Source of the DNA: Muriicola jejuensis
GTDB lineage: Bacteria > Bacteroidota > Bacteroidia > Flavobacteriales > Flavobacteriaceae
Direction: 5' to 3'
Assembly: GCF_010671595.1 (NCBI RefSeq)
Contig: NZ_JAABOP010000003.1
Coordinates: 62,001-126,000, forward strand
DNA length: 64,000 bases
Shown: piece by piece, positions 1 to 7,263 of the stretch
Layout: each line of letters opens with the position of its first letter
How positions within the stretch are numbered: position 1 is the first letter of the stretch
Position numbers and translations under genes: made by a program
Notes under the pieces: model-generated
Told to the model about the DNA's origin: nothing
Database searches by the model: none
The model's input: the letters and a program-made list of their open reading frames with translations, nothing else

Positions 1-486
1 CTTACTCTTGATGATTCCGGCTATGGTAGGATGGTCCGGGTAGGTCATCAGGACCGGTTCTGCGTTGAATTTTACGGTATCGAGATAGCTGGCGAAGAGT
101 CGCTCCCGGCTTTCTATGGTATTTTCGTGCTTCTTGATGATGTTGTTCCTGTAATCTGCGACGCTGGTGGCACAGAAGATCCCACAGCAGGAAAAATCGT
201 TCCTTTTGGTCTGATAGAGGTAAAAGCTCGCTTCTTTGTCTTTGATAAAGACCTTTTCTTCCAAAAATTCCATATACCGGTTATGGACCAGCTTAAACCG
301 TTCTTCACCGGATACCTTTTTGTGGAATTTGAATCCCGGATTGATGATATGTAGAAAAGAAAACGGATTGAATTTAAGGATGGCCTTTAACTCTTCTCTG
401 GAATACGCCTCATATGACCTGGAGGTCACATGGGAAACCTTGTCCGGCGCAGGCCGTATGGCCCTGAAGGGTTTTACTACCGCCAT
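1..486 (-). CDS. DUF1015 family protein, N-terminal part (cut by window edge)
   Basis: The first 162 codons of a minus-strand gene that runs off the left edge. The protein opens MAVVKPFRAIRPAPDKV, the characteristic start of DUF1015 proteins, and continues without a stop to base 1. The family is widespread and usually about 400 residues long; its biochemical role is not established. The ATG overlaps the stop of the upstream 3-hydroxyacyl-CoA dehydrogenase by one base (shared TAATG), so the two are probably translationally coupled and in one operon. The frame is open throughout, so this is truncation by the window and not a pseudogene. Family assignment rests on the N-terminal motif only. Confidence 0.85.
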   Translation of the reverse strand, partial: MAVVKPFRAIRPAPDKVSHVTSRSYEAYSREELKAILKFNPFSFLHIINPGFKFHKKVSGEERFKLVHNRYMEFLEEKVFIKDKEASFYLYQTKRNDFSCCGIFCATSVADYRNNIIKKHENTIESRERLFASYLDTVKFNAEPVLMTYPDHPTIAGIIKSK

Positions 487-1382
487 TATGCTTTTTTAAA
501 TTGGGAAGCCACCTTTTCGGCTTTTCTCGATTCCGAGTAATCATAAAATCCTTCCCCGGATTTCACTCCCAGTTTGCCCGCCATGACCATGTTGGTCAGC
601 AGGGGGCAGGGGGCGTATTTCGGATTCTTAAAGCCGTCATAGAGCACGTGCAGAATGGAAAGGCAGACATCGAGACCTATAAAATCGGCCAACTGCAGTG
701 GTCCCATGGGGTGGGCCATGCCCAGTTTCATCACCGTATCTATCTCTTCAACCCCGGCAACGCCATTGTAAAGGGTTTCTATGGCCTCGTTGATCATGGG
801 CATCAGAATCCTGTTGGAAACAAAACCGGGATAATCGTTCACCGCCGTAGGAGTTTTACCGAGCTTTTTGGATAATTCCATAATGGAAGACGCGGTTTCA
901 TCCGAGGTGTTGTATCCCCTGATGATCTCCACCAGTTTCATGATAGGCACCGGATTCATGAAGTGCATCCCGATCACCTTTTCGGGCCTTCGGGTCACAG
1001 ACCCGATGTGCGTAATGGAGATAGAGGAGGTATTGGTGGCCAAAATAGTACCCTCCAGGCAGTGGGCGTCGAGGTCTTTAAAGATCTTGAGCTTCAGTTC
1101 GAGGTTCTCCGTAGCAGCCTCCACCACCAGATCTGAGTTTGCCACCGCTACTTTCATATCTGTGGAAGTAGTTAGCTTTCCCAAAGTAGCCTGTACACTT
1201 CCTTCATCTATGGAGCCTTTTTGCAACATCCGGTCCAGGTTCTTGCGTATGGTGTTCATGCCTTTTTCCAGTGCCTGCTCTGAAATGTCGACCAGGGTTA
1301 CCTCGAATTGGTGCTGGGCAAAGACATGGGCGATCCCATTCCCCATGGTACCTGCCCCGATCACGGTAATATTTTTAATCAT
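486..1382 (-). CDS. 3-hydroxybutyryl/3-hydroxyacyl-CoA dehydrogenase
   Basis: A 298-residue NAD-dependent dehydrogenase that interconverts 3-hydroxyacyl-CoA and 3-ketoacyl-CoA in the cytoplasm. The N-terminal Rossmann fold shows GAGTMG at residues 9-14. The catalytic region is recognisable from ATNTSSISI (substrate-binding serine) and GMHFMNPVP (catalytic histidine), followed by the C-terminal helical domain with SNRILMPMINEA. The length matches stand-alone Hbd/FadB2 enzymes and not the large FadB fusion. It lies 24 bases downstream of an oxidoreductase gene on the same strand and overlaps the DUF1015 gene that follows. Use in beta-oxidation or in butyryl-CoA-type metabolism cannot be decided from this window. 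Confidence 0.9.
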   Translation of the reverse strand: MIKNITVIGAGTMGNGIAHVFAQHQFEVTLVDISEQALEKGMNTIRKNLDRMLQKGSIDEGSVQATLGKLTTSTDMKVAVANSDLVVEAATENLELKLKIFKDLDAHCLEGTILATNTSSISITHIGSVTRRPEKVIGMHFMNPVPIMKLVEIIRGYNTSDETASSIMELSKKLGKTPTAVNDYPGFVSNRILMPMINEAIETLYNGVAGVEEIDTVMKLGMAHPMGPLQLADFIGLDVCLSILHVLYDGFKNPKYAPCPLLTNMVMAGKLGVKSGEGFYDYSESRKAEKVASQFKKA

Positions 1383-1406
1383 AGTTGTGGATATTGTTTA
1401 TCTGAT

Positions 1407-2366
1407 TCAAAAGGAAGCGATCACTTGCAAGGCCACCCTCAATGCCCGAGTGCCGTCTTCCAGGGTAACTTGCGGGGTAGTGTCGTTCCGGATCGCATCG
1501 GCAAAGGTTTCCAGCTCGTCCAGAATGGCATTGTTGCTCCTGATCTCCGGGTTCTCAAAATAGATCTGTTTTCTGATCCCTTCTGCATTCTGCAGGATCA
1601 TATCGAACTCGCCGGGATTCTCAGGTGCATCCTTCATCCTGACCACCTCCACTTTTTTCTCCAGAAAATCCACGGAGATGTAGGCATCCCTTTGGAAAAA
1701 CCTGGATTTCCTCATGTTCTTCAGGGAGATGCGGCTCGCTGTGAGGTTGGCCACACACCCATTCTCAAATTCGATCCTGGCATTGGCGATATCCGGAGAT
1801 TGACTGATCACGGATACCCCGCTCGCGTGGATGTCCTTCACCTCTGAGGGCACTACACTGAGAATGGCATCGATATCGTGTATCATCAGGTCGAGTACCA
1901 CAGGGACATCGGTACCCCTCGGATTAAATTCGGCCAGCCTGTGGGTCTCTATGAACATAGGGTTTCTGATGACGCCCTTGACCGCCGAAAACGCCGGGTT
2001 AAATCGTTCCACATGACCTACCTGCCCTTTAACCCTGTACTGTTTCTCCAAAGCAATCAGCGTTTCGGCCTCTTCCAGGGTATTGGTGATTGGCTTTTCC
2101 AGGAACACGTGCTTTCTCTTTTCCATGGCCTTTTTGGCGCAATCGAAATGGGAAAGGGTAGGAGTGACGATATCCACGACATCTACGGCATCGATCAGTT
2201 TGTTGATATTGTCGAAGTAGGTGTAGCCAAACTCGGCTTCCACCTTCTTGCCGTTGATGGCATCCGCGTCATAAAAACCTACCAGGTTGTATTTGGAAGA
2301 TTCGTTCAGCAACCTGAGATGTATCTTTCCGAGATGTCCGGCACCCAATACGCCTACGTTCAGCAT
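1407..2366 (-). CDS. Gfo/Idh/MocA family NAD(P)-dependent oxidoreductase
   Basis: A 319-residue oxidoreductase of the Gfo/Idh/MocA family, which acts on sugars, inositols and related polyols using bound NAD(P). The N-terminal Rossmann fold has GAGHLG at residues 8-13, and the family EKP motif is at residues 90-92. I chose the ATG at 2366 because the family fold begins there (MLNVGVLGAGHLG); an in-frame extension to 2498 has no domain features and would cross the promoter region of the divergent pcm gene. The substrate is unknown. It is the first gene of the minus-strand group that also holds the acyl-CoA dehydrogenase and DUF1015. Confidence 0.88.
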   Translation of the reverse strand: MLNVGVLGAGHLGKIHLRLLNESSKYNLVGFYDADAINGKKVEAEFGYTYFDNINKLIDAVDVVDIVTPTLSHFDCAKKAMEKRKHVFLEKPITNTLEEAETLIALEKQYRVKGQVGHVERFNPAFSAVKGVIRNPMFIETHRLAEFNPRGTDVPVVLDLMIHDIDAILSVVPSEVKDIHASGVSVISQSPDIANARIEFENGCVANLTASRISLKNMRKSRFFQRDAYISVDFLEKKVEVVRMKDAPENPGEFDMILQNAEGIRKQIYFENPEIRSNNAILDELETFADAIRNDTTPQVTLEDGTRALRVALQVIASF

Positions 2367-2477
2367 GTTTCGAAATTTTGTCAAAAATACGGAGATTAAT
2401 CCTAAATCGGCCCAAGGATAAAAATGGAAATGTGGTAACTTTACCCCGACCGTTAAAATTCGATAAAGCCATACTTT

Positions 2478-3119
2478 TTGAAAGATACTTTTAAACACAG
2501 GGGGATGAGGAATAAGCTGGCAGACCTTGTCGAGTCCAAAGGGATAAGAGACAAGAAGGTCCTTGAGGCTCTACGGGCCATCCCCAGGCACCTGTTCATG
2601 GACAGCAGTTTTGAGGACCACGCCTATCAGGACAAACCCTTCCCAATCGCTGCTGACCAGACCATTTCCCAGCCTTATACGGTTGCCTATCAGACCGAAC
2701 TCCTCGGAGTGGAACCCGGCCAGAAGATCTTGGAGATAGGGACGGGCAGCGGATACCAGACCGCGGTCCTTTTACATCTCAAAGCCAAAGTGTATACCGT
2801 GGAACGGCAGCTCGAACTGTACAAAAAGACCAATATCTTCTTCCGGAAAATGGGATACCGGCCCAAAAAGTTCGTTTTTGGAGATGGGTATAACGGTCTT
2901 CCCGAGCACGCGCCTTTTGACGGCATCATCGTCACGGCTGGCGCCCCGGAGGTCCCGAGAAAATTGCTCTCTCAGCTCAAAATTGGGGGTAAGATGGTGA
3001 TTCCTGTGGGAGAAGAGGACCAGGTAATGATGCGGATCACGCGGAAATCGGAGACAGAATTTGAGCGGGAATCTTTTGGAAGTTTCAGATTTGTGCCCTT
3101 GCTGGAAGACAAGAACTGA
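2478..3119 (+). CDS. pcm: Protein-L-isoaspartate O-methyltransferase
   Basis: A 213-residue SAM-dependent methyltransferase that repairs isoaspartyl residues in damaged proteins. The family signature QTISQPYTVA is at residues 61-70 and SAM motif I (ILEIGTGSGY) at residues 84-93. The start is a TTG at 2478: the encoded KDTFKHRGMR resembles the usual N-terminus of flavobacterial Pcm proteins and would be lost if the ATG at 2505 were used. A near-consensus -7 element (TAACTTTA, 2436-2443) lies upstream. The gene is divergent from the Gfo/Idh gene and convergent with smpB, 14 bases apart. Family assignment is firm; the TTG start is inference from conservation. Confidence 0.93.
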   Translation: MKDTFKHRGMRNKLADLVESKGIRDKKVLEALRAIPRHLFMDSSFEDHAYQDKPFPIAADQTISQPYTVAYQTELLGVEPGQKILEIGTGSGYQTAVLLHLKAKVYTVERQLELYKKTNIFFRKMGYRPKKFVFGDGYNGLPEHAPFDGIIVTAGAPEVPRKLLSQLKIGGKMVIPVGEEDQVMMRITRKSETEFERESFGSFRFVPLLEDKN

Positions 3120-3133
3120 AAGCTGGAAAGCGA

Positions 3134-3595
3134 CTACTGGTTAAAGCTTTTTTTCACACGGTCTAAGCGCACCTTGCTTTCCCTGTCTTTTATAGCCTCC
3201 CTCTTGTCATAGAGCTTCTTTCCTTTAGCCAGAGCGATCTTCATTTTGGCTAGCCCTCTATCATTTATAAATACACTGAGGGGTACAATGGTGAGTCCGC
3301 TTGTCCTGACTTCCTTGTGTAATTTTCTCAGTTCCCTCTTGTTGAGTAATAATTTGCGTGCGGCCTTGGGCTGATGGTTGAAATGGGAGGCGTGGGAATA
3401 CACATCGATCTGCATGTTGATGACAAACAACTCTCCGCGATCATTGAATTCGCAGAAACTTTCGGCGATCGAAGCCTTTCCCAGTCTGATGGATTTGATC
3501 TCCGTGCCGGACAGGACGATACCGGCGATATAGGTCTCCAGCAATTCATACTGGAAACTCGCCTTCTTGTTTCTGATGTTTATATTTTTCTGCAT
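3134..3595 (-). CDS. smpB: SsrA-binding protein SmpB
   Basis: A 153-residue tmRNA-binding protein needed for trans-translation, the rescue of stalled ribosomes. The sequence has the family start (NIRNKKASFQYELLETY), the GTEIKSIRLGKASI block and the basic C-terminal tail (KKLYDKREAIKDRE ... RVKKSFNQ) that enters the decoding site. Length is normal. It is transcribed alone, convergent with pcm and divergent from the lipoprotein gene at 3669. No tmRNA gene was seen in this window. Confidence 0.97.
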   Translation of the reverse strand: MQKNINIRNKKASFQYELLETYIAGIVLSGTEIKSIRLGKASIAESFCEFNDRGELFVINMQIDVYSHASHFNHQPKAARKLLLNKRELRKLHKEVRTSGLTIVPLSVFINDRGLAKMKIALAKGKKLYDKREAIKDRESKVRLDRVKKSFNQ

Positions 3596-3668
3596 TCCGG
3601 CACAAAAATAACAACATTTCCTGCAGGTTAGCCTTCGTTTTTAAGAATAATCCCTGTTACTTTGTGAT

Positions 3669-4436
3669 ATGAAGCACCGAGTTTATTACCTATTTATCCT
3701 CCTGCTCCTTCCTTTTGTCTTAGGAGTCGTCTCTTGCAGAGAAATTGTTAAAGGGATTGACGCCCAGGAAATAGTAGACCGGGCCATTGCCGATGCAGGG
3801 GGAGAACTTTACGATCAAAGCGACATCGAATTCAGCTTCCGGGACGTGATCTACACTCAGAAAAGAGAGGGAGGCCGCAGGGTTACGACTCGGACGCGGG
3901 AAACCGATTCTGGTCGGGTCAAGGATATATGGGACGGAAGGTCGTTTCGCCGTTATCACGGAGAACAAAACGTAATCGTTTCCGACAGTATGGCCAATGT
4001 CTACAGCAATTCCATCAATTCAGTCCTCTACTTTGCCCAACTTCCCTACGGACTGAACGATCCTTCGGTGAATAAGGAATGGATCGGGGAAAAAACGATC
4101 GATGGAAAGCAATATTACCAGATACGGGTCACATTCAACCAGGATGGAGGCGGGGAGGATTTTGAGGATGTCTACATCTACTGGTTCGACGCAGAGACCT
4201 TTAAACCGGAGTACCTGGCGTATGAATTCCACGTCAATGGAGGTGGATTGAGATTTCGGGAGGCCTACAATGAACGCTACGTCAATGGAATACGGTTTGT
4301 GGACTATCGCAATTACCGGCCTGTGGGTGAGGCAGATCTTATGCAGCTCGATTCTCTTTTCGAAAGAAGAAAGCTGGAACTCTTATCAGAGATCCGGTTG
4401 GAAGATGTAGTGGTCAGTCGGGACAATTACAATTGA
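3669..4436 (+). CDS. DUF6503-like lipoprotein
   Basis: A 255-residue secreted protein. The N-terminus is a lipoprotein-type signal: basic start, hydrophobic run, then VVSC with cysteine at residue 23. The rest resembles the DUF6503 family of Bacteroidota, with AQEIVDRAIADAGG near the N-terminus, YFAQLPYGLND in the middle, and YLAYEFHVNGGGLRFREAYN and VNGIRFVDYRNY near the C-terminus. Such proteins are sometimes annotated as deoxyribose-phosphate aldolase, which this sequence does not support. The function is unknown; the fold may be a lipid-carrier-like beta structure, but that is a guess. The last 23 bases overlap the convergent phosphatase gene. Confidence 0.78.
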   Translation: MKHRVYYLFILLLLPFVLGVVSCREIVKGIDAQEIVDRAIADAGGELYDQSDIEFSFRDVIYTQKREGGRRVTTRTRETDSGRVKDIWDGRSFRRYHGEQNVIVSDSMANVYSNSINSVLYFAQLPYGLNDPSVNKEWIGEKTIDGKQYYQIRVTFNQDGGGEDFEDVYIYWFDAETFKPEYLAYEFHVNGGGLRFREAYNERYVNGIRFVDYRNYRPVGEADLMQLDSLFERRKLELLSEIRLEDVVVSRDNYN

Positions 4437-4956
4437 AATGCAACCTAACATCGGTAGTGAGGTCTCCTATTTGTTGTACGATAAACAGGCTTCCATTATC
4501 ACTGTCGTCCATAGGGGGGTATTTCTCTTCCCCTATCATTTTATTGACGAATTCAGGGGTGGTATTGCTGTGACCCACCACCAGCACATTTTTACCGCGG
4601 GTATCGGCTTTGAATTGGGCGATGTCGAGCATTGAAGGATCGTAATATTGCCGTATGAGGTCGTATTTTACCTCAGTAGGAGCAGCCGTCATCGTCGTGC
4701 GGAGATAATCGGTGGTATAGATGGCATTGATGTTGGCGTCCTTCAGGATCTCGGCCCAATGCATCGCCCTGCCAAGGCCTCTTTGATTCAGTTCAGGATC
4801 CGGATTATCGGGATTGCTCCTGTCTTTTTCGGCATGCCTGATGAAATAATAGGTGGTCACTTCGGGACCTATCAGGGTATTCTCTGGTAGTGAATCTTCC
4901 TTGCAACTGCTAAAAAGGATAAGAGTGAACAGGAAGGGAAGGAGTTTTCGTTTCAT
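4414..4956 (-). CDS. Histidine phosphatase superfamily lipoprotein (SixA/phosphoglycerate-mutase-like)
   Basis: A 180-residue secreted member of the histidine phosphatase superfamily. The signal peptide ends at a lipobox (LFSSC, cysteine at residue 18). The catalytic RHAEK is at residues 40-44 and the second catalytic histidine lies in VVGHSNT (H129). The short length is closer to SixA-like phosphatases than to glycolytic phosphoglycerate mutase. A phosphoester or phosphohistidine substrate outside the cytoplasm is likely but unidentified. It is convergent with the DUF6503-like gene, overlapping it by 23 bases, and divergent from the PorP/SprF gene. Confidence 0.86.
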   Translation of the reverse strand: MKRKLLPFLFTLILFSSCKEDSLPENTLIGPEVTTYYFIRHAEKDRSNPDNPDPELNQRGLGRAMHWAEILKDANINAIYTTDYLRTTMTAAPTEVKYDLIRQYYDPSMLDIAQFKADTRGKNVLVVGHSNTTPEFVNKMIGEEKYPPMDDSDNGSLFIVQQIGDLTTDVRLHFNCNCPD

Positions 4957-4976
4957 AAGCGGTCCGAATTTGTCTG

Positions 4977-5004
4977 TTGAGTACGCTACTATTATGTAAC
5001 TTTA
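4977..5004 (+). promoter_or_regulatory. Bacteroidetes-type promoter before the PorP/SprF-SPOR gene
   Basis: TTG at 4977-4979, a 17-base spacer, then TAACTTTA at 4997-5004, close to the TTG/TAnnTTTG pattern of the Bacteroidetes housekeeping sigma factor. An overlapping second candidate, TACTTTCG, is at 5003-5010. Position just ahead of the 5021 start supports it. Confidence 0.55.
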
Positions 5005-5020
5005 CTTTCGTAAAAATAGT

Positions 5021-6547
5021 ATGAAATTTCCTTGTATCAACCTTTGTATGCCAAAACACCTCCTATTCCTGCTTATATTGTTTAGCATTTTCAGGTTGCA
5101 TTCCCAGGAAGTTCCTTTGCCTCCTGACCTTAGGCAATACAACCTCACCCAATTCAACAGCAGCCTTTTCAATCCGGTTTTCACCCTTGACCGCAACCAG
5201 CCCCAGTCTCTCTCTCTATGGGTTCGGTGGCAGTGGCAGCAGGTAGATGCCGATCCCACGACGGTATTCGCAAATTACACGCACAGGCTGAACAGGCAGT
5301 CTGCCTTTGGTGTCGGATTTCTGCAACAGAACACGGGGCTCTTCCTTCAGACCGGAGGGGTGCTGAACTACGCTTACGCTTTTGACCTGGGTCCTGATCT
5401 CAGATTATCCTTGGGCCTCAATCTATTTGGATTTAGTCAGGTGTTGGCGGATGACCGTTTTCAGCAAAGTCCTGATATAGGGCTGCCCTTCTTGGAGAAC
5501 GGTACTTCTTTTGTTTTGCAGGCTGCCCCAGGGATCCAATTGGCCTATGGCAATTTCAGCCTTGGATTTGCGGCAGAGAATGCCCTGGAATACAATCTCA
5601 CTGAAGGAGGAAAGAACAATGGTTCTGATGAGAAGGTCTTTTTCGGCTCCTCCAGCTATACATTTCCAATAGAGGGGAATGGGATCTTTGAAAATGCTTA
5701 CCTCAGGCCCATGGTATATGTAAAGACGTTGCCGGAACTGGAGACCCAATACGGTATCAACACCCAGTTCAAGACCCAGAATTTCTGGATACAGGGAGGA
5801 TATCACAATTTTTATGGGGCTTCAGGCGGATTAGGCGGAACATTTTTTGGTAAGTTTTCCCTTGGGGCCCTGGTCGAGATCGGAACCTCTGCGGAACTGG
5901 ACGGAAAGGATCCTTCTTTTGAGATAGTGACCTCTTACCATTTCGGGTCACCAGATCTCAGGAGGAAAATAGTCGGATTTGAGCCGGAAGATGAAGGAGA
6001 GCCATTACCTTCAGAACCCGTAAAAAGGAAGAAACTCAGCAAAAAAGAGCGCAGGCTTCTGGCTGAGGCCAAGGAGAAGCAGGTTCAGGATTCTTTACTT
6101 TTGATGCGAAGACAACAGGATTCTCTAACGATGGCCAGAAGGAAGGCGGCAGAAGAGGAAAACGCACGCTTAACCAGGCAAGCCCAGCGCAAAAAAGATT
6201 CTTTAGAGGCTATTGATTCCATAGCAGCCGAAAAAGACAGAATGAATCAAGCTGTCAGTCCTGAAAAAGGGGAACGCTTCGAAGAAGCAGTACTTAAGGA
6301 GGATATCAGGCCAGGTTTCTATCTCATAACAAACGTTTTTGGCACTCAACGCTATTACAAACTGTTCATGGAATCCCTAAAACAGAGAGGTCTAAATCCC
6401 AAATCATTTTACCGAACCGAGAGGAAACTCAACTATGTGTATCTTGAGCGATACGATAGCATGCAGGAAGCCCGCGAGGCGAGGGACTCTAAGTTTTTTG
6501 GCAGGTATTCGGATGCGATCTGGATCTTCAGGGTGAAGAATGAATAG
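5021..6547 (+). CDS. PorP/SprF-family protein fused to a SPOR-like domain
   Basis: A 508-residue outer-membrane protein. After a signal peptide ending near LHSQ it has a PorP/SprF-like beta-barrel region (about residues 30-310; note QYNLTQFNSSLFNPVFT and YGINTQFKTQNFWIQGGY). A long charged coiled coil rich in K, E, R and Q follows (about 330-420), then a C-terminal domain of about 75 residues resembling a SPOR fold (FGTQRYYKLFMESLKQRG to IWIFRV). PorP/SprF proteins associate with type IX secretion and gliding machinery; SPOR domains bind peptidoglycan. The fusion could tie an outer-membrane barrel to the cell wall. ATG 5048 is an alternative start that gives a tidier signal peptide. Confidence 0.82.
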   Translation: MKFPCINLCMPKHLLFLLILFSIFRLHSQEVPLPPDLRQYNLTQFNSSLFNPVFTLDRNQPQSLSLWVRWQWQQVDADPTTVFANYTHRLNRQSAFGVGFLQQNTGLFLQTGGVLNYAYAFDLGPDLRLSLGLNLFGFSQVLADDRFQQSPDIGLPFLENGTSFVLQAAPGIQLAYGNFSLGFAAENALEYNLTEGGKNNGSDEKVFFGSSSYTFPIEGNGIFENAYLRPMVYVKTLPELETQYGINTQFKTQNFWIQGGYHNFYGASGGLGGTFFGKFSLGALVEIGTSAELDGKDPSFEIVTSYHFGSPDLRRKIVGFEPEDEGEPLPSEPVKRKKLSKKERRLLAEAKEKQVQDSLLLMRRQQDSLTMARRKAAEEENARLTRQAQRKKDSLEAIDSIAAEKDRMNQAVSPEKGERFEEAVLKEDIRPGFYLITNVFGTQRYYKLFMESLKQRGLNPKSFYRTERKLNYVYLERYDSMQEAREARDSKFFGRYSDAIWIFRVKNE

Positions 6548-6549
6548 GT

Positions 6550-7146
6550 TCAGAGTTTCATTTCCCTTTTGACGAGCACCTCCAGATAAGCGATGGTATT
6601 GACCAGGTATTTACGGTCACCTGATATCGTAGCCATGGCGACCGCACCCTGTATCATGGTGTACATCTGTTTTGCAAACTGCAAGGGAGGGACCGGAAGC
6701 CTGATTTCACCTTTGTTAACCCCATTTTCCAGGACCAGGGCGATCTTACCTTCAATAGTACGCATGGTCTCCCGGGCTGCTCCGAGAAGCAGGCGGTTGT
6801 TGAACTGGGCATCGACACCTATATTTAAAACGGGACAGCCACCAAGAGGGGCTGTGAAATCATCGTAATGCCGGTAAAAATCGGTGAGCCTGTACAGGAT
6901 ATCAAGTGTATGGCCGTCTCCCTCCAGCCGCTGGTCTATGGCCTTTAACAAGGCGTTGCTCAAGTACTCAAACGCCGCCAGAGCCAGGGATTCCTTGTTT
7001 TCAAAATTGCCGTATATGGCCCCTTTTGTAAGCCCGGTCACTTCTGTGAGGTCGCTCATGCTGGTGCCGATATATCCGTGCCTGTTAAACACGGGGGCCA
7101 CCTTTTCAATAATGAAGGCAGTGGTACGTTCGGCTTTGGTGGTCAT
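6550..7146 (-). CDS. TetR family transcriptional regulator
   Basis: A 198-residue TetR-type regulator. The N-terminal helix-turn-helix is clear (FNRHGYIGTSMSDLTEVTG then LTKGAIYGNFENKESL, about residues 20-53). The C-terminal ligand domain is all-helical and contains two cysteine-poor helices around GGCPVLNIGVD. The ligand and targets are unknown. The gene ends 2 bases from the PorP/SprF stop on the opposite strand and its 5' side faces the 3' end of clpB, so it is transcribed alone. A target on its own promoter would be usual for the family, but I see no strong palindrome immediately upstream. Confidence 0.9.
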   Translation of the reverse strand: MTTKAERTTAFIIEKVAPVFNRHGYIGTSMSDLTEVTGLTKGAIYGNFENKESLALAAFEYLSNALLKAIDQRLEGDGHTLDILYRLTDFYRHYDDFTAPLGGCPVLNIGVDAQFNNRLLLGAARETMRTIEGKIALVLENGVNKGEIRLPVPPLQFAKQMYTMIQGAVAMATISGDRKYLVNTIAYLEVLVKREMKL

Positions 7147-7203
7147 TCAGGATCAATTTTGTACGAATATAAAAAACCATACCCTGTGAAGCACATTTTT
7201 TTT

Positions 7204-7238
7204 AAAAAAAGGAAACCGGGGGTTTTATGTCCCCGGTT
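7204..7238 (-). terminator. Rho-independent terminator of clpB
   Basis: An 8-bp stem (AACCGGGG 7214-7221 with CCCCGGTT 7231-7238) and a 9-base loop. Read on the minus strand it is followed by TTTCC and then seven T residues (7204-7210). It lies 25 bases past the clpB stop. Confidence 0.85.
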
Positions 7239-7263
7239 GCTTATCCTTTGGCGTATCCCATTC

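Noticed and set aside
31-354. 107-codon plus-strand frame at the left edge
   Set aside because: It is antisense to the DUF1015 start; the minus-strand reading is recognisable.
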